Assembly: GCA_042095835.1 (NCBI GenBank)
Contig: JBELML010000132.1
Location: 1-17,718 of the forward strand
DNA: 17,718 nt
From: DATFKA01 sp042095835
Lineage (GTDB): Bacteria; Bacteroidota; Bacteroidia; Chitinophagales; Saprospiraceae
Reading direction: 5' to 3'
Both the position numbers and the translations under genes were made by a program. The notes under the pieces are model-generated. The model worked only from the letters and a program-made list of their open reading frames with translations. It made no database searches and was not told the DNA's origin. This document shows, one piece after another, positions 1-9,741 of this stretch; positions within the stretch are counted from its first letter, which is position 1, and each line of letters begins with the position of its first letter.

Positions 1-3000
1 CCGTACCGTAGCACCAATCAAAGATGGACCAAGTACGCTCAATTTTAAAGCCACAGTCTTCTTTATCAAAGTTGCTGATATTCTCATAATTGATCGCAAA
101 TCCACAGGCACTAGACTCAGTAAGATATACACGATCTCCACCCGCATTGATATAATAAGGAACAGATTCTGGTTGCTCATATTTCCCAATCAAGTCAGCT
201 GGCTCTAATTCGGTATCATCACCAACAACATCGTTATTCAAGAAGATTTCACAATCAGGTAGAATAATTTCAGGACGGTAGAAATTGATCACTTGTCGGC
301 AATTTGCGGTATTATCAGACTCATCTCTAAATAAGAAGGTACGAATAATCCGTGCATAGATGTATCCATTATCTGCACTCTCCTGGCAATCTGAAAGCAG
401 CTCTAGCACATCTGTAGCACCATCGAAGAAGACCTCACTACAGTTATCTATAGCCGTGGCAATACCGGTATAATAAGGATCCGAAGCATCAAGCCAGGTG
501 GCAGGATTATTGAGTACACTATCAATATCAGAGCAAACTAATACTCTACTTCCGCCGATTGGTCGATCGGTATCAGGTATACAGGTCACTGTAGGTGCCA
601 TCTTATCTTCAAGGGTAATTCTACCCCAAACAACGGTACAGTGGTCTGCCACGCTTCTCGCTTTAAACACTAATTTTCTATTAATGTATTGGCCAGCATC
701 GAAGGTATCTCTGTCTACTGAAGCCCAAAGCGTTTCTCCTGTATGCTCATCTTGAATAATAACACGGTAGTAACTTCCCTCAGGATATCTATCAAAACCA
801 CACTCATCATTATGATTGCTAATGAACATATTAGGGTCCAACTTCGCCTTACAGTTTTCATCCAAGGAGATGATGACATTATCAAAGGCCGAAATATTTT
901 GGGTTTTCTCCCAGCAACCATCATTCTGGATCGTTTTATCATCCTCATCTAGATACTTATCTCTACCAGTCAAACTTGGAGGAATAGGGAATTGTTGGTA
1001 TTCATCATTCAGGCCACGATCAATAACCGCTCCCTCAAATAAAATACCATCGCCATTCACCGGATAGGGATCTGGACCAGGCCAAGGATCATCGTATTCG
1101 TCTGATAAATCAAAGACCTGTATAGGCTTGCCAAAGCGCTCGTTAGCCAAGCTATCTGCCCCTTTAGGCATCCAATCAATCAGTGGCGTTTTCATCTCGC
1201 CACCAGCCCAAGGTGAAGCCGCTGCGGTATCATAAGTAAAGCCAACAGCTCTAGCATAAGTACCTCCCTGAGACATCCAAGGATTGGCAGGATCGTAGAA
1301 AGAAGGATCAATTTCAAACTCAATACGAATACACACTATAGAATCACCTGGTAGATAGAAACTGGTATTAACATCACCACCAGTCAATAATAGCGTATCT
1401 GCATCTCCGTCATAACCAGGATTAATAAATGGTGTCAGATCATTAACAGAACCTGCCATTCCAATTCTATCCTGCTCACATTCTACCGTAGGTGTAGTGG
1501 TATATCCAAGCTCCTCTATACTTACTTTTGGTGTACTTAGCGCGTAGAAAGCATCACCATAAGCACGTCTTAGGTTGAGGAAAGGTACAAGACTATCCAA
1601 TGGTACTTCCTGTGGGTTCTTCAAGCATAGACGCATGATCAGGTTCATATTTCCACAAGTCTCACTATCTGGGAAGTCTACTCCAACTAAATCTAGTGCA
1701 GCTTCAATGTTCGGTTCGTCTACCCACCCAAAATCAATCGTCTGATCATATTGATTATCTGGGAAGTAAGGATCATTAAGGTCAAGCATATCTAATTGGC
1801 CATCCTCTCCTAATGGCAAATCTCCCACACAAACTTCAGGTTCGTTAGGGTTGATGTCACCAATTGTAAAGATCGCTCCTGGTCCAGCATCACTATCAAG
1901 CGAATCTGTAATGGTTTCATTGTTTTTGACCGTTAAAACACGATGTTTTGGCCAATAATTAACAAACTCGGTACTATCCGTAGACAGGTATTTTCTTGGA
2001 ATTAGGTTGTATGTTCCAGGAATCAAACCTCGGAAGGAATACAGCCCGAAGCTATCTGTTTTAATCGTATCTGGTCCATAGCTCCCAACATCTGGTGGAG
2101 CAATACTAAGATTATATTGAATATCGGTTATGCTTCCAGCTGAAGACATACTTGCATCAAAATAACCCACAGAATCAAATACGCCTGTAGAATCATTGAC
2201 ACCACCCCAGATTAATACTAAATGAAGGGTATCTACACCATATTCATCTCTATACAAGTTATACAAGTCGACAATACTACTATCCTGACGACCATTGACA
2301 TTATGATCGAACCAGGCAAGATTACCTACTTTCGCTAAAGGAACAGCGTAATCTTCTACCTCACCACGTGGATAAGCCAATAATGGATCAGAGACCCAAT
2401 TAAATGCGGTATCCGCTGGAACCATTATTGGATCAAATACCACATGGGGTGGCATTATCATATGGTATCGGTGATTGTCAGGATCAAGTTGTCCATCGAA
2501 GCTCAAACGGAAGCGCATAAATGCTCTACCATTATGGAACTTGGTAATACTGGTATCAGGTACTCTAAAGGCTAAAATAGAGAATAAGTCCTCTCCTCCA
2601 GGTAGGACTGGGTTGGTCGTATCTGTAATATCGGTAATGCCATCTATGACTAAACCCTGGTGGGTAAATTCAATTTGCTCCCCTTCGTCAAACCCTTGCG
2701 TAGGATCACCGTTCACATAGAAGTCGCCGTCACCATTCCAATCGATAAATGCATTTAAATAGGCATCTAGATTTTCATAGCCTCCTGCCAATAAAGTATC
2801 TTGAGCAGTATAATCAACTCTTACATAAGCGTATTCATCTGGAAGCAGTGGAGACAATAAGCGGATACCACTTTCATCATCCATACCCATTCCTTTGACA
2901 AAGGCAGAAGTATCAGCATCATCACCTCCAGTCTTGGTACCAGCATCTAAATCTGGCATTCCATCCAATTCTGCATCCACACCAGCACCTAAATATAGCT

Positions 3001-6000
3001 TTGGTTGGATAGCATGTCTAGGGCCCATCGTATTGGGATCGCCAGGGAACCAATCTCTCACGGTTCGATAGTTAAAGCTATCGATGGCCGCGGATCGCAG
3101 ACCAGCCATGAGCGTGGAATCGGGTAAGTCACCATAATCAAAGGCTACATAGCCAAAGTCAAGTGTCTCATCAATCTGCATATCAGGCCAGATATTGCTA
3201 TCTGGCAACATAGCCATGACTAGGCTATCCGTCATATCATTAATACCTAAAGGATGTAGTTCGCCTTGACACAGTCCCATTGGATTGAGAATGGCAAACT
3301 CAACAGCCGTCAGGCGATCATCAATATCTGCATCGTCGCCATCACTATTGTAATAGGCACAATTTGAAGTATCACGTGATGGGAAAGTATCTCTATTGAC
3401 CGTTGCGGTCATTTCTTCTGGATCATCAGCCGTTAATTTATAAGTTGGTTTAGCGATACCAGAGGGATCTACATTCCCGATTAATCCACAGAAATAATAG
3501 CGTCCATTTGAATCGGTCACCGTCTCATAGGTCATTTCATAATCATCTCCATTAGGGATGGTATCAATACCATAGAAATCGAGAACAATTCTTACTCCAG
3601 CAATCACTGGTTCATCAATATCTTGAATACCGTCGTAGTCGCGATCTTCCCAGACTAGATTACCTACTTTAGATAGTTTCATAAAGTAGTCTTCTACTTC
3701 ACCAACTGGAACAATGCCGTCCTCAAAAGAGAGATTTCCTGGTAAAATACCTGTTGGCCCCATATTGGGTGTTTTACCAATACGGAATCTGGAGTGCAGG
3801 TTACCATCGTTCATTTTCGCATCAGATGGAACATCAAATTTCAGTTGGATCGGGCGATGCTCTTCGAGATAGGCCATCTCCAGTTCTACAGCATTTGTAT
3901 TCTGCTCTAACAACAGCGTATCTCCATTGATGTATTTGAAAATGATCTGCTCATTGGAGTCAATCCCCATTGTTGGGTCGCCATCGACGTAGAAATCGCC
4001 ATCGCCATTCCAGTCGAAGTAGGCTTGTAAATAAGCATCAGGTCCATCAAAATTGATGCTCGTATAGTAATCGACATGAATAATAGCAGGGTAACCAGGA
4101 ATCAAAGGTGTCATGAATTGGACCCCATTTTCATCATCCTCACAGATTTCATCTCCATTTCTATCTATACTATCCCATTCACTATCGTTTGGATCATCAC
4201 CGAGTGTATCGGCAATTGCTCCGGGCATGGTTGGTGGATGATTTCTGATCGCAAAGTCAGCTCCAGCATCATAATCTGGTGCACCTTCTACTTCAGCATC
4301 AGAACAAGCACCTAAGAAGATTTCTGGTGTCACAATATGCTTGGGCCCTTCTAAAGGATTTCCTACCGCTACTGTATCTGTGGGGAATAAACCAGATAGA
4401 TTGTTACCAATATCAATACTATCTTCTTCCGTGATATAAGTAGTATCTAAGTCACCAAAATCAAAGGCCGTATACCCAAAATCAATACGCTGGTCAATAC
4501 GATTATCAGGAAATGGTAACAGCTGATTAGGATCCTGTAATAATGGATTCAATTGGTCGCCAATCCCTTCTTCATCTGTACCTATAGAATCTCTATCTAC
4601 AAAGAAAACTTCCGTTTTCGCTTGTCTGATCTCGCCATCGGCATATTCCCAAGGTAACTTTAATGGATAGCCATCACTATCTAAATCTTCTTCTGTGACA
4701 AAGTCGATCCAGTCGACTCTAGTTGGTGTTAAACCAGAAGGATCAATTACAATGAGTTGGTAGAAACCCTCAATCATCCCTAAGAAGGAGAAGAGGCCAT
4801 TTGCATCTGTCAGGGTATCAGTGACAAAATCCTCTATTAAGTCATCGCCGCCATCTACGGTTAAATTATAAGGATCATCGATGGTTGTTTGTGTGATCCC
4901 ATCTGGTAATCCAGTAGTAGAATCTACCCCACCAAAGCGTAAAATCACGAGTACACTATCTATACCTAAGTTGATTTCTTCTGGATCTTGGCGACCGTTG
5001 TGATTACGGTCTTCCCAAACAATATTCCCTAATTTGAAGATTGGCGTGAAATAATCTTCTACTTCACCATCTTTTGCTAAACCAATAGGTGATGGATTAT
5101 TGATAAAGGCGGTATCTGTTGTCACCCTAGCTCTAATAAAGGCTCGCCCTTCATCAAATATTGCGTCGGTGGGTACATCAAATGTAATCACTTGATCTTC
5201 GGCATCTGTCATAGCAGGTATCGTTACCTGAGCAATAGAATCAAGCGTACCATCAATGTTTTTAAAATCTGCAAATAAGAATAATACTGCATCTAAAGTA
5301 TCTCTATTTCGTACGGTATAGGCGATACTTGCTGGCTCGCCTGGAACAAATGGCGTCAAGAACTTGATACCATCTTCATCATTAACCAAGTTATCGGTAT
5401 CATCGCCAAGTGCATCGAGATCAGGTTGAGCATCCAATTCTACATCTACGGTATCTCCTAAGAATACTAAAGGAATATCAGGAACTGCGTGACGAGGTCC
5501 GTCAGATTGTAATAAGGTTTGGAAATCATTGGTTCCCATACCCAAGGTAATATCTGGTAAATCACCGAAATCTTTTCCTCTTAGCTCTACAAAGAAATCC
5601 TCTACTTCACCGTTTGGTGCCCCGCCGTTGGCATCAAGGGTTTCTAATGTGGAAATTCTAACCCTTACGGCAATGGTATCTGCAAAAGGAATATCAGGTG
5701 CGATAATACTGAATTTCGCAGTATCTAATCCGAAGGCTGGAATTACGGCTAAGGAATCGGTAGGTAGGATACCTCCTTGTACATTTTTCTCGCCCTCATC
5801 ATCAAAATCGCCATCATCGTTGAAGTCAATAAAGACATATACCCAGGCGGGAAGGACTAAGTTATTTCGAACAGGTATTTCTACAAAAATTTCTTCTCCA
5901 GCAATTAATGGTGTGGGAGCACCAGCGGCATCAACAAAGATAGACTGGTCTAAATCTTCATCATCCATGATGGAAGCATTCATATCATTCACATCATCTC

Positions 6001-9000
6001 CAGTTGCATCTGTGTTTTTGAAAGCTACTCTTTCAGCATCAGGAGGAGTTGCACCTAGATATAATGCTGGGGCTAGACGAACGATACTTGTATCTGGCTC
6101 AATATCAATAGAATCTACTCGGTGATAAGCCCCTTCTACTCCACCTGCTAGATCTGTGGTGTACTTAGGTTCAGGTAAATCACCAAAGTCTCTTTTGTGA
6201 TAAGTAATCCTCAATTTATGAGAAGAACCTGGCTCAAAAACAACACCGTGGAATCGATATACTGGCACATCAAAATCTCCACCTGACAAAGTGATACCTA
6301 CTTGAAATTTACCATCTAAAGCCAGGCGCGCTTGCATATCTCTTACGGCCTGAGGTCCTAAATCGGTCCAAGCACCTTGCTGCTCTCCAGCGATGGTGAA
6401 GTCGGCATATTTCTGATTAGCAATATCATCATAAGCGTCTTGATCAAAGCCTAATTGATAGGGTCCATAATTAAAGGAATCAAGACGAGTGACATCAAAC
6501 TGAATATCACCAGTGGCGCTCTCTAAAGGTACATCACAAAGCAATTTTCCATAATCATCTGCCGCCGTTGCTGCATATTCGATTTTATCGATATAGGCTT
6601 CGGGAGGTAGCATGGAAAACAAGTCATAAATAACGTAACCTTTGAATTCTACATCTGACTCCGTATATACAACTGGCTCCGTTGGATCAACTGGAATCAA
6701 AGCCTCTGGGTTTCTGACACGGCCTACCACAATACCGTTGGTATCTGTAGGATATGCTGCATCCCAGTGGGTATTTGGCCCTGTACAATCTACCACAGGA
6801 TCTGCTGATTGGAAATAACCACTCATATCACCGCAGATAGTATCTATTGTAAATACAGGACCATCACGGAAGTTATCTCTTGGCTCAGGAATATTCAATG
6901 GAATAAGTGGACAAGATTGTCGAGCCGATTCACAGCCCGTACCATTATCAGAGACGACATACAGGTTATTATAGACCCCGCCGTTTAGGCCTGTAATGGC
7001 ATGTTCTCCTGCTCCAGTAGCAGTAATTGAAGTACTTACTGCTGTTCCATCTGGAGCAATATAGTTCAATTCATACATTGCCCCAGGATCCAAACCTGTT
7101 AAAGTGATTATACCATCACCAGAGTCAAACTCGGCAGGCCGTTGTGTTTTGACCAAAACTATAGGTGGCTTTTCTCCAACTGTGAAGTCAAAAAAGGCAG
7201 TATCCTCTGATATACATTTAGTATCAGAATCTCGAATCACCATATAATACTCTACCGTGTCTGACATGGGTGGAGGGGAGGGGGTAAAATCACCTTGCGT
7301 ATATGCAGGATTGGCCACATTCCCTAAAGTATCGTCGGTATACCATTGGTATCTCAGGGAATCTGGTAAATCAGGTAAATCAATGGTTAATTGAGTTCCG
7401 GCACAAGCTTGGATCGTTTGAGGCATGGAAGCATCAAATGGAAAACTTGGTAGCATTGGCCCAGGAACATACACCTCTATAGTATCGGATGTACAATTTG
7501 GAGCATCCACTGCACTAATAGAAATCATGATCAAACCGGTATCTACTAAACTTAACCTTACCGAAGTATCTGGTGAAATTGCCGTAAATTGCGTGCTATC
7601 TGAGGGTATAGTCGCAGCATTCGTACTAGTGTGGTTAATGATATAGGTTTGACCTGGCACCAATCCTCTCAAAACAATCTCTCCATCACCATCCGTACAG
7701 GTACTTGCAGGTACAACTAAAACGGTATCAGGAGTAGCAGGGACAAAACCTAGCTGGACAATATTAGAGTAGGCCACACAACCATTATTGGTAGCTCGCA
7801 TATAATATCTACACTTCGCATCATCAAAAGTCACTGGATCGATCGTAAGGGAATTCCCTGTTTCACCAGTTCCCATTGTCATAAGTTCACCAAATGAAGC
7901 GCCACCAATAGTGGCAACCACAATATTATAGGTTCCTCCACTTTCTACTGCATGTACACCTCGGACACCTAGGGCAGGCCCATATCCGATTCCAGTTTGG
8001 CTATCATAATTACTAAAAGCAGTGGCTCCTTCAAATGCAACTCCCATCCCTTCGTTGGTACCTGCAAAAATGAGGTCTCCAGCAGCAAAAACACTAGTCA
8101 CCAAATCATCTGCTAAACCATCTTTTATTCGTGTCCAATTACGAGCACCAGCTGCAGAATAGGAAACCCCATCATTGGTAGCTACATAAATAATACCATT
8201 GGCAATAAAAATATCATTAATGAATTTTTGATCAGAAGAAGAACCGCCATTATCCACATCCATTGGAGGCCCGAATATATTGGTCCCAACCGAAGATTGA
8301 CTTAGTCCATTTGGGGTACCCGCAAATAAAATTTGGGATGCTGTTCCTATATTTAAACCATAGACCGAAGAAATCTGCCCTGGCAATAAGACTGGAATGA
8401 AATTAGTCGGATTATCAAAAAGGCCAAATTGAAAAAAGGATAAGCCTGAGGCCGTCGCTACCCAGACATCATCACCAGAAGCAAAAACATCATTAACATT
8501 ATCATTGGCAATATCGGAATCATTAATCGTTGAGAATCCGCCACCACTCATAGAGCTGGTATAGGACAACCCTTCGTCGGTCGCTATAAAGAGACGAGGC
8601 TCGGTTGGCTCAACGAAAACATCATTAATCACATTGGAAGGCAAACCATTATCATCATCATAAATAGTATAAGTATCCAGCAGTGTATTATACACTACAA
8701 GCCCTTCGGAAGTCGCCAAATAAACGAATTCATTGTAGCGATCTACCCCAGTTATTACATCACTAGGTAAAATAGGTAAAGTATCTCTCAAGGTCACAAA
8801 GAAGGAGTCTAGGCACATTTTGTACCATTCTGTACTAGAACCTAAAGCAGGTGTTGCAGACCAACTTGCCGCACCACCTGGGCAAACGCCCGTTTGATCG
8901 TCATTAGGTTGTGTAAGAATACTAGCTGGTCCACCAATAGATACAGGTGCAGATTCACTACAACTTTCTATCGCAGGGTTAGATGCGATGATCCGAAACT

Positions 9001-9712
9001 CTAGGTTGTTTCCACCTGTTCCGTTGGGAATCTGTCCAGTAATAATACCAGAAGTAGCGTTACCAGGTAAAAAACCTACATCTATAAATGTTCCAATAGG
9101 TAATACCCTTGCTTGTAAAGTATAAACGTTGGCACTATCAATCCCAGAACCCGCTGTAAATCCAAACTGTATTGGGTCTCCTTCACAATAAGGGCCACTA
9201 GTAATTTCGTTTGTAATATCGAAACCAATAAGTGAGATCGTTTGGCCAAAAGGAATCAGAGCACCTATATCTGGAGAATTCACTCTAATTTCAGCTGTTG
9301 TCTGTACCAAACTATTAGATGGGAGGTTGACTGTAATTGATACAGATGGTGCCACTCCCCCAACCACAGTACCAGTATATGGAGTAGATGTACCAAAATT
9401 ATCTATACTTAATTCCAAGAAGAAATCATTGATATCATAACCTGCCCCAAAACCAGCAGTATCGAAATCGACAGTAATGGTAGAAGGAATACCGCAATTA
9501 AAGGCATCAGCACTGACAGATGTAATTGTTGCTGTCTGGCCCATTGTGGTGGTCCAAGCTAAAACAATTAAAACCATACTCAAAAGAAATGGTTTGGCTC
9601 TACCAGCGAAGCTATTAATTTTCTGACGCTCCGCATGGAGTATCCAGTCAAAGATGGATTTTTTTGGCGCTGGCATTAGGTGTCGCTTCATGAGTGTATT
9701 TTTATGATTCAT
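1..9712 (-). CDS. Giant secreted multidomain surface protein, 5' part (3' end beyond the window)
   Basis: I translated the minus strand from the ATG at 9712-9710 and found no stop down to base 1, giving at least 3,237 residues. The first ~59 residues look like a signal peptide with an unusually long basic n-region (~40 aa), then a hydrophobic core (PFLLSMVLIVLAW) and a likely cut after MGQ. Next come Ig-like/Cys-containing domains (~60-318), a seven-repeat beta-propeller (~319-614) lying inside an Ig-like domain (~265-660), and more Ig-like domains to ~1000. Four GEVED-like and three SdrD_B-like modules occupy ~1175-2665, followed by a Cys-rich stretch with HYR-like domains (LEDKMAPTVTC) to the edge. 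The product is probably exported by Sec and then T9SS as an adhesin or surface-layer component; the sorting domain would lie outside the window. No enzyme motif was recognised. An in-frame ATG at 9691 is an alternative start. It begins 29 bp after the upstream paralogue, so it is probably in the same operon. Confidence 0.9.
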   Translation of the reverse strand, partial: MNHKNTLMKRHLMPAPKKSIFDWILHAERQKINSFAGRAKPFLLSMVLIVLAWTTTMGQTATITSVSADAFNCGIPSTITVDFDTAGFGAGYDINDFFLELSIDNFGTSTPYTGTVVGGVAPSVSITVNLPSNSLVQTTAEIRVNSPDIGALIPFGQTISLIGFDITNEITSGPYCEGDPIQFGFTAGSGIDSANVYTLQARVLPIGTFIDVGFLPGNATSGIITGQIPNGTGGNNLEFRIIASNPAIESCSESAPVSIGGPASILTQPNDDQTGVCPGGAASWSATPALGSSTEWYKMCLDSFFVTLRDTLPILPSDVITGVDRYNEFVYLATSEGLVVYNTLLDTYTIYDDDNGLPSNVINDVFVEPTEPRLFIATDEGLSYTSSMSGGGFSTINDSDIANDNVNDVFASGDDVWVATASGLSFFQFGLFDNPTNFIPVLLPGQISSVYGLNIGTASQILFAGTPNGLSQSSVGTNIFGPPMDVDNGGSSSDQKFINDIFIANGIIYVATNDGVSYSAAGARNWTRIKDGLADDLVTSVFAAGDLIFAGTNEGMGVAFEGATAFSNYDSQTGIGYGPALGVRGVHAVESGGTYNIVVATIGGASFGELMTMGTGETGNSLTIDPVTFDDAKCRYYMRATNNGCVAYSNIVQLGFVPATPDTVLVVPASTCTDGDGEIVLRGLVPGQTYIINHTSTNAATIPSDSTQFTAISPDTSVRLSLVDTGLIMISISAVDAPNCTSDTIEVYVPGPMLPSFPFDASMPQTIQACAGTQLTIDLPDLPDSLRYQWYTDDTLGNVANPAYTQGDFTPSPPPMSDTVEYYMVIRDSDTKCISEDTAFFDFTVGEKPPIVLVKTQRPAEFDSGDGIITLTGLDPGAMYELNYIAPDGTAVSTSITATGAGEHAITGLNGGVYNNLYVVSDNGTGCESARQSCPLIPLNIPEPRDNFRDGPVFTIDTICGDMSGYFQSADPVVDCTGPNTHWDAAYPTDTNGIVVGRVRNPEALIPVDPTEPVVYTESDVEFKGYVIYDLFSMLPPEAYIDKIEYAATAADDYGKLLCDVPLESATGDIQFDVTRLDSFNYGPYQLGFDQDAYDDIANQKYADFTIAGEQQGAWTDLGPQAVRDMQARLALDGKFQVGITLSGGDFDVPVYRFHGVVFEPGSSHKLRITYHKRDFGDLPEPKYTTDLAGGVEGAYHRVDSIDIEPDTSIVRLAPALYLGATPPDAERVAFKNTDATGDDVNDMNASIMDDEDLDQSIFVDAAGAPTPLIAGEEIFVEIPVRNNLVLPAWVYVFIDFNDDGDFDDEGEKNVQGGILPTDSLAVIPAFGLDTAKFSIIAPDIPFADTIAVRVRISTLETLDANGGAPNGEVEDFFVELRGKDFGDLPDITLGMGTNDFQTLLQSDGPRHAVPDIPLVFLGDTVDVELDAQPDLDALGDDTDNLVNDEDGIKFLTPFVPGEPASIAYTVRNRDTLDAVLFLFADFKNIDGTLDSIAQVTIPAMTDAEDQVITFDVPTDAIFDEGRAFIRARVTTDTAFINNPSPIGLAKDGEVEDYFTPIFKLGNIVWEDRNHNGRQDPEEINLGIDSVLVILRFGGVDSTTGLPDGITQTTIDDPYNLTVDGGDDLIEDFVTDTLTDANGLFSFLGMIEGFYQLIVIDPSGLTPTRVDWIDFVTEEDLDSDGYPLKLPWEYADGEIRQAKTEVFFVDRDSIGTDEEGIGDQLNPLLQDPNQLLPFPDNRIDQRIDFGYTAFDFGDLDTTYITEEDSIDIGNNLSGLFPTDTVAVGNPLEGPKHIVTPEIFLGACSDAEVEGAPDYDAGADFAIRNHPPTMPGAIADTLGDDPNDSEWDSIDRNGDEICEDDENGVQFMTPLIPGYPAIIHVDYYTSINFDGPDAYLQAYFDWNGDGDFYVDGDPTMGIDSNEQIIFKYINGDTLLLEQNTNAVELEMAYLEEHRPIQLKFDVPSDAKMNDGNLHSRFRIGKTPNMGPTGILPGNLSFEDGIVPVGEVEDYFMKLSKVGNLVWEDRDYDGIQDIDEPVIAGVRIVLDFYGIDTIPNGDDYEMTYETVTDSNGRYYFCGLIGNVDPSGIAKPTYKLTADDPEEMTATVNRDTFPSRDTSNCAYYNSDGDDADIDDRLTAVEFAILNPMGLCQGELHPLGINDMTDSLVMAMLPDSNIWPDMQIDETLDFGYVAFDYGDLPDSTLMAGLRSAAIDSFNYRTVRDWFPGDPNTMGPRHAIQPKLYLGAGVDAELDGMPDLDAGTKTGGDDADTSAFVKGMGMDDESGIRLLSPLLPDEYAYVRVDYTAQDTLLAGGYENLDAYLNAFIDWNGDGDFYVNGDPTQGFDEGEQIEFTHQGLVIDGITDITDTTNPVLPGGEDLFSILAFRVPDTSITKFHNGRAFMRFRLSFDGQLDPDNHRYHMIMPPHVVFDPIMVPADTAFNWVSDPLLAYPRGEVEDYAVPLAKVGNLAWFDHNVNGRQDSSIVDLYNLYRDEYGVDTLHLVLIWGGVNDSTGVFDSVGYFDASMSSAGSITDIQYNLSIAPPDVGSYGPDTIKTDSFGLYSFRGLIPGTYNLIPRKYLSTDSTEFVNYWPKHRVLTVKNNETITDSLDSDAGPGAIFTIGDINPNEPEVCVGDLPLGEDGQLDMLDLNDPYFPDNQYDQTIDFGWVDEPNIEAALDLVGVDFPDSETCGNMNLIMRLCLKNPQEVPLDSLVPFLNLRRAYGDAFYALSTPKVSIEELGYTTTPTVECEQDRIGMAGSVNDLTPFINPGYDGDADTLLLTGGDVNTSFYLPGDSIVCIRIEFEIDPSFYDPANPWMSQGGTYARAVGFTYDTAAASPWAGGEMKTPLIDWMPKGADSLANERFGKPIQVFDLSDEYDDPWPGPDPYPVNGDGILFEGAVIDRGLNDEYQQFPIPPSLTGRDKYLDEDDKTIQNDGCWEKTQNISAFDNVIISLDENCKAKLDPNMFISNHNDECGFDRYPEGSYYRVIIQDEHTGETLWASVDRDTFDAGQYINRKLVFKARSVADHCTVVWGRITLEDKMAPTVTCIPDTDRPIGGSRVLVCSDIDSVLNNPATWLDASDPYYTGIATAIDNCSEVFFDGATDVLELLSDCQESADNGYIYARIIRTFLFRDESDNTANCRQVINFYRPEIILPDCEIFLNNDVVGDDTELEPADLIGKYEQPESVPYYINAGGDRVYLTESSACGFAINYENISNFDKEDCGFKIERTWSIFDWCYGT
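1718..6190 (-). repeat. Repeated GEVED-like and SdrD_B-like protein modules in the giant gene
   Basis: Residues ~1175-2665 carry a repeated module. Each copy opens with F-G-D-L (P in most), continues through GPRH- or GPKH-type and DEDG/DENG motifs, and ends at a G-E-V-E-D-Y/F motif near 5610, 5070, 3705 and 2368. After the last three GEVED motifs comes an SdrD_B-like domain with the signature K-L/V-G-N-x-x-W-x-D, ending in an I-D-F-G-Y/W motif. Modules 3 and 4 keep an acidic loop, DWNGDGDFY, that looks able to bind calcium; module 1 has DFNDDGDFD; module 2 has lost it. SdrD_B and GEVED domains are known from bacterial surface proteins as stalk or spacer units. The repeats are clear in protein sequence; I did not measure nucleotide identity. 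Confidence 0.8.
7871..8758 (-). other. Seven-repeat beta-propeller encoded inside the giant gene
   Basis: Residues ~319-614 of the giant protein contain seven repeats of about 42 aa. The pattern is V/I-x-x-V/I-F/Y, a variable loop, a hydrophobic pair with A-T or A-G-T, then x-x-G-L/V-S. Examples are FVYLATSEGLVVY, RLFIATDEGLSY, DVWVATASGLSFF, IIYVATNDGVSY and LIFAGTNEGMGV. The GLPSNVINDVF stretch resembles the Reg_prop repeats known from periplasmic sensor parts of hybrid two-component systems. Seven repeats of this length fit a seven-bladed propeller. No catalytic motif was seen; a ligand-binding or protein-interaction role is inference. Confidence 0.75.
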
Positions 9713-9741
9713 GATTTGTCAATTATTAGGATAGGTGTGAC

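Noticed and set aside
5529..6125. 198-codon plus-strand reading frame
   Set aside because: It lies fully antisense to the giant gene, has low-complexity Ser/Pro/Lys-rich sequence with no recognisable domain, and the minus strand is clearly coding (GEVED modules).
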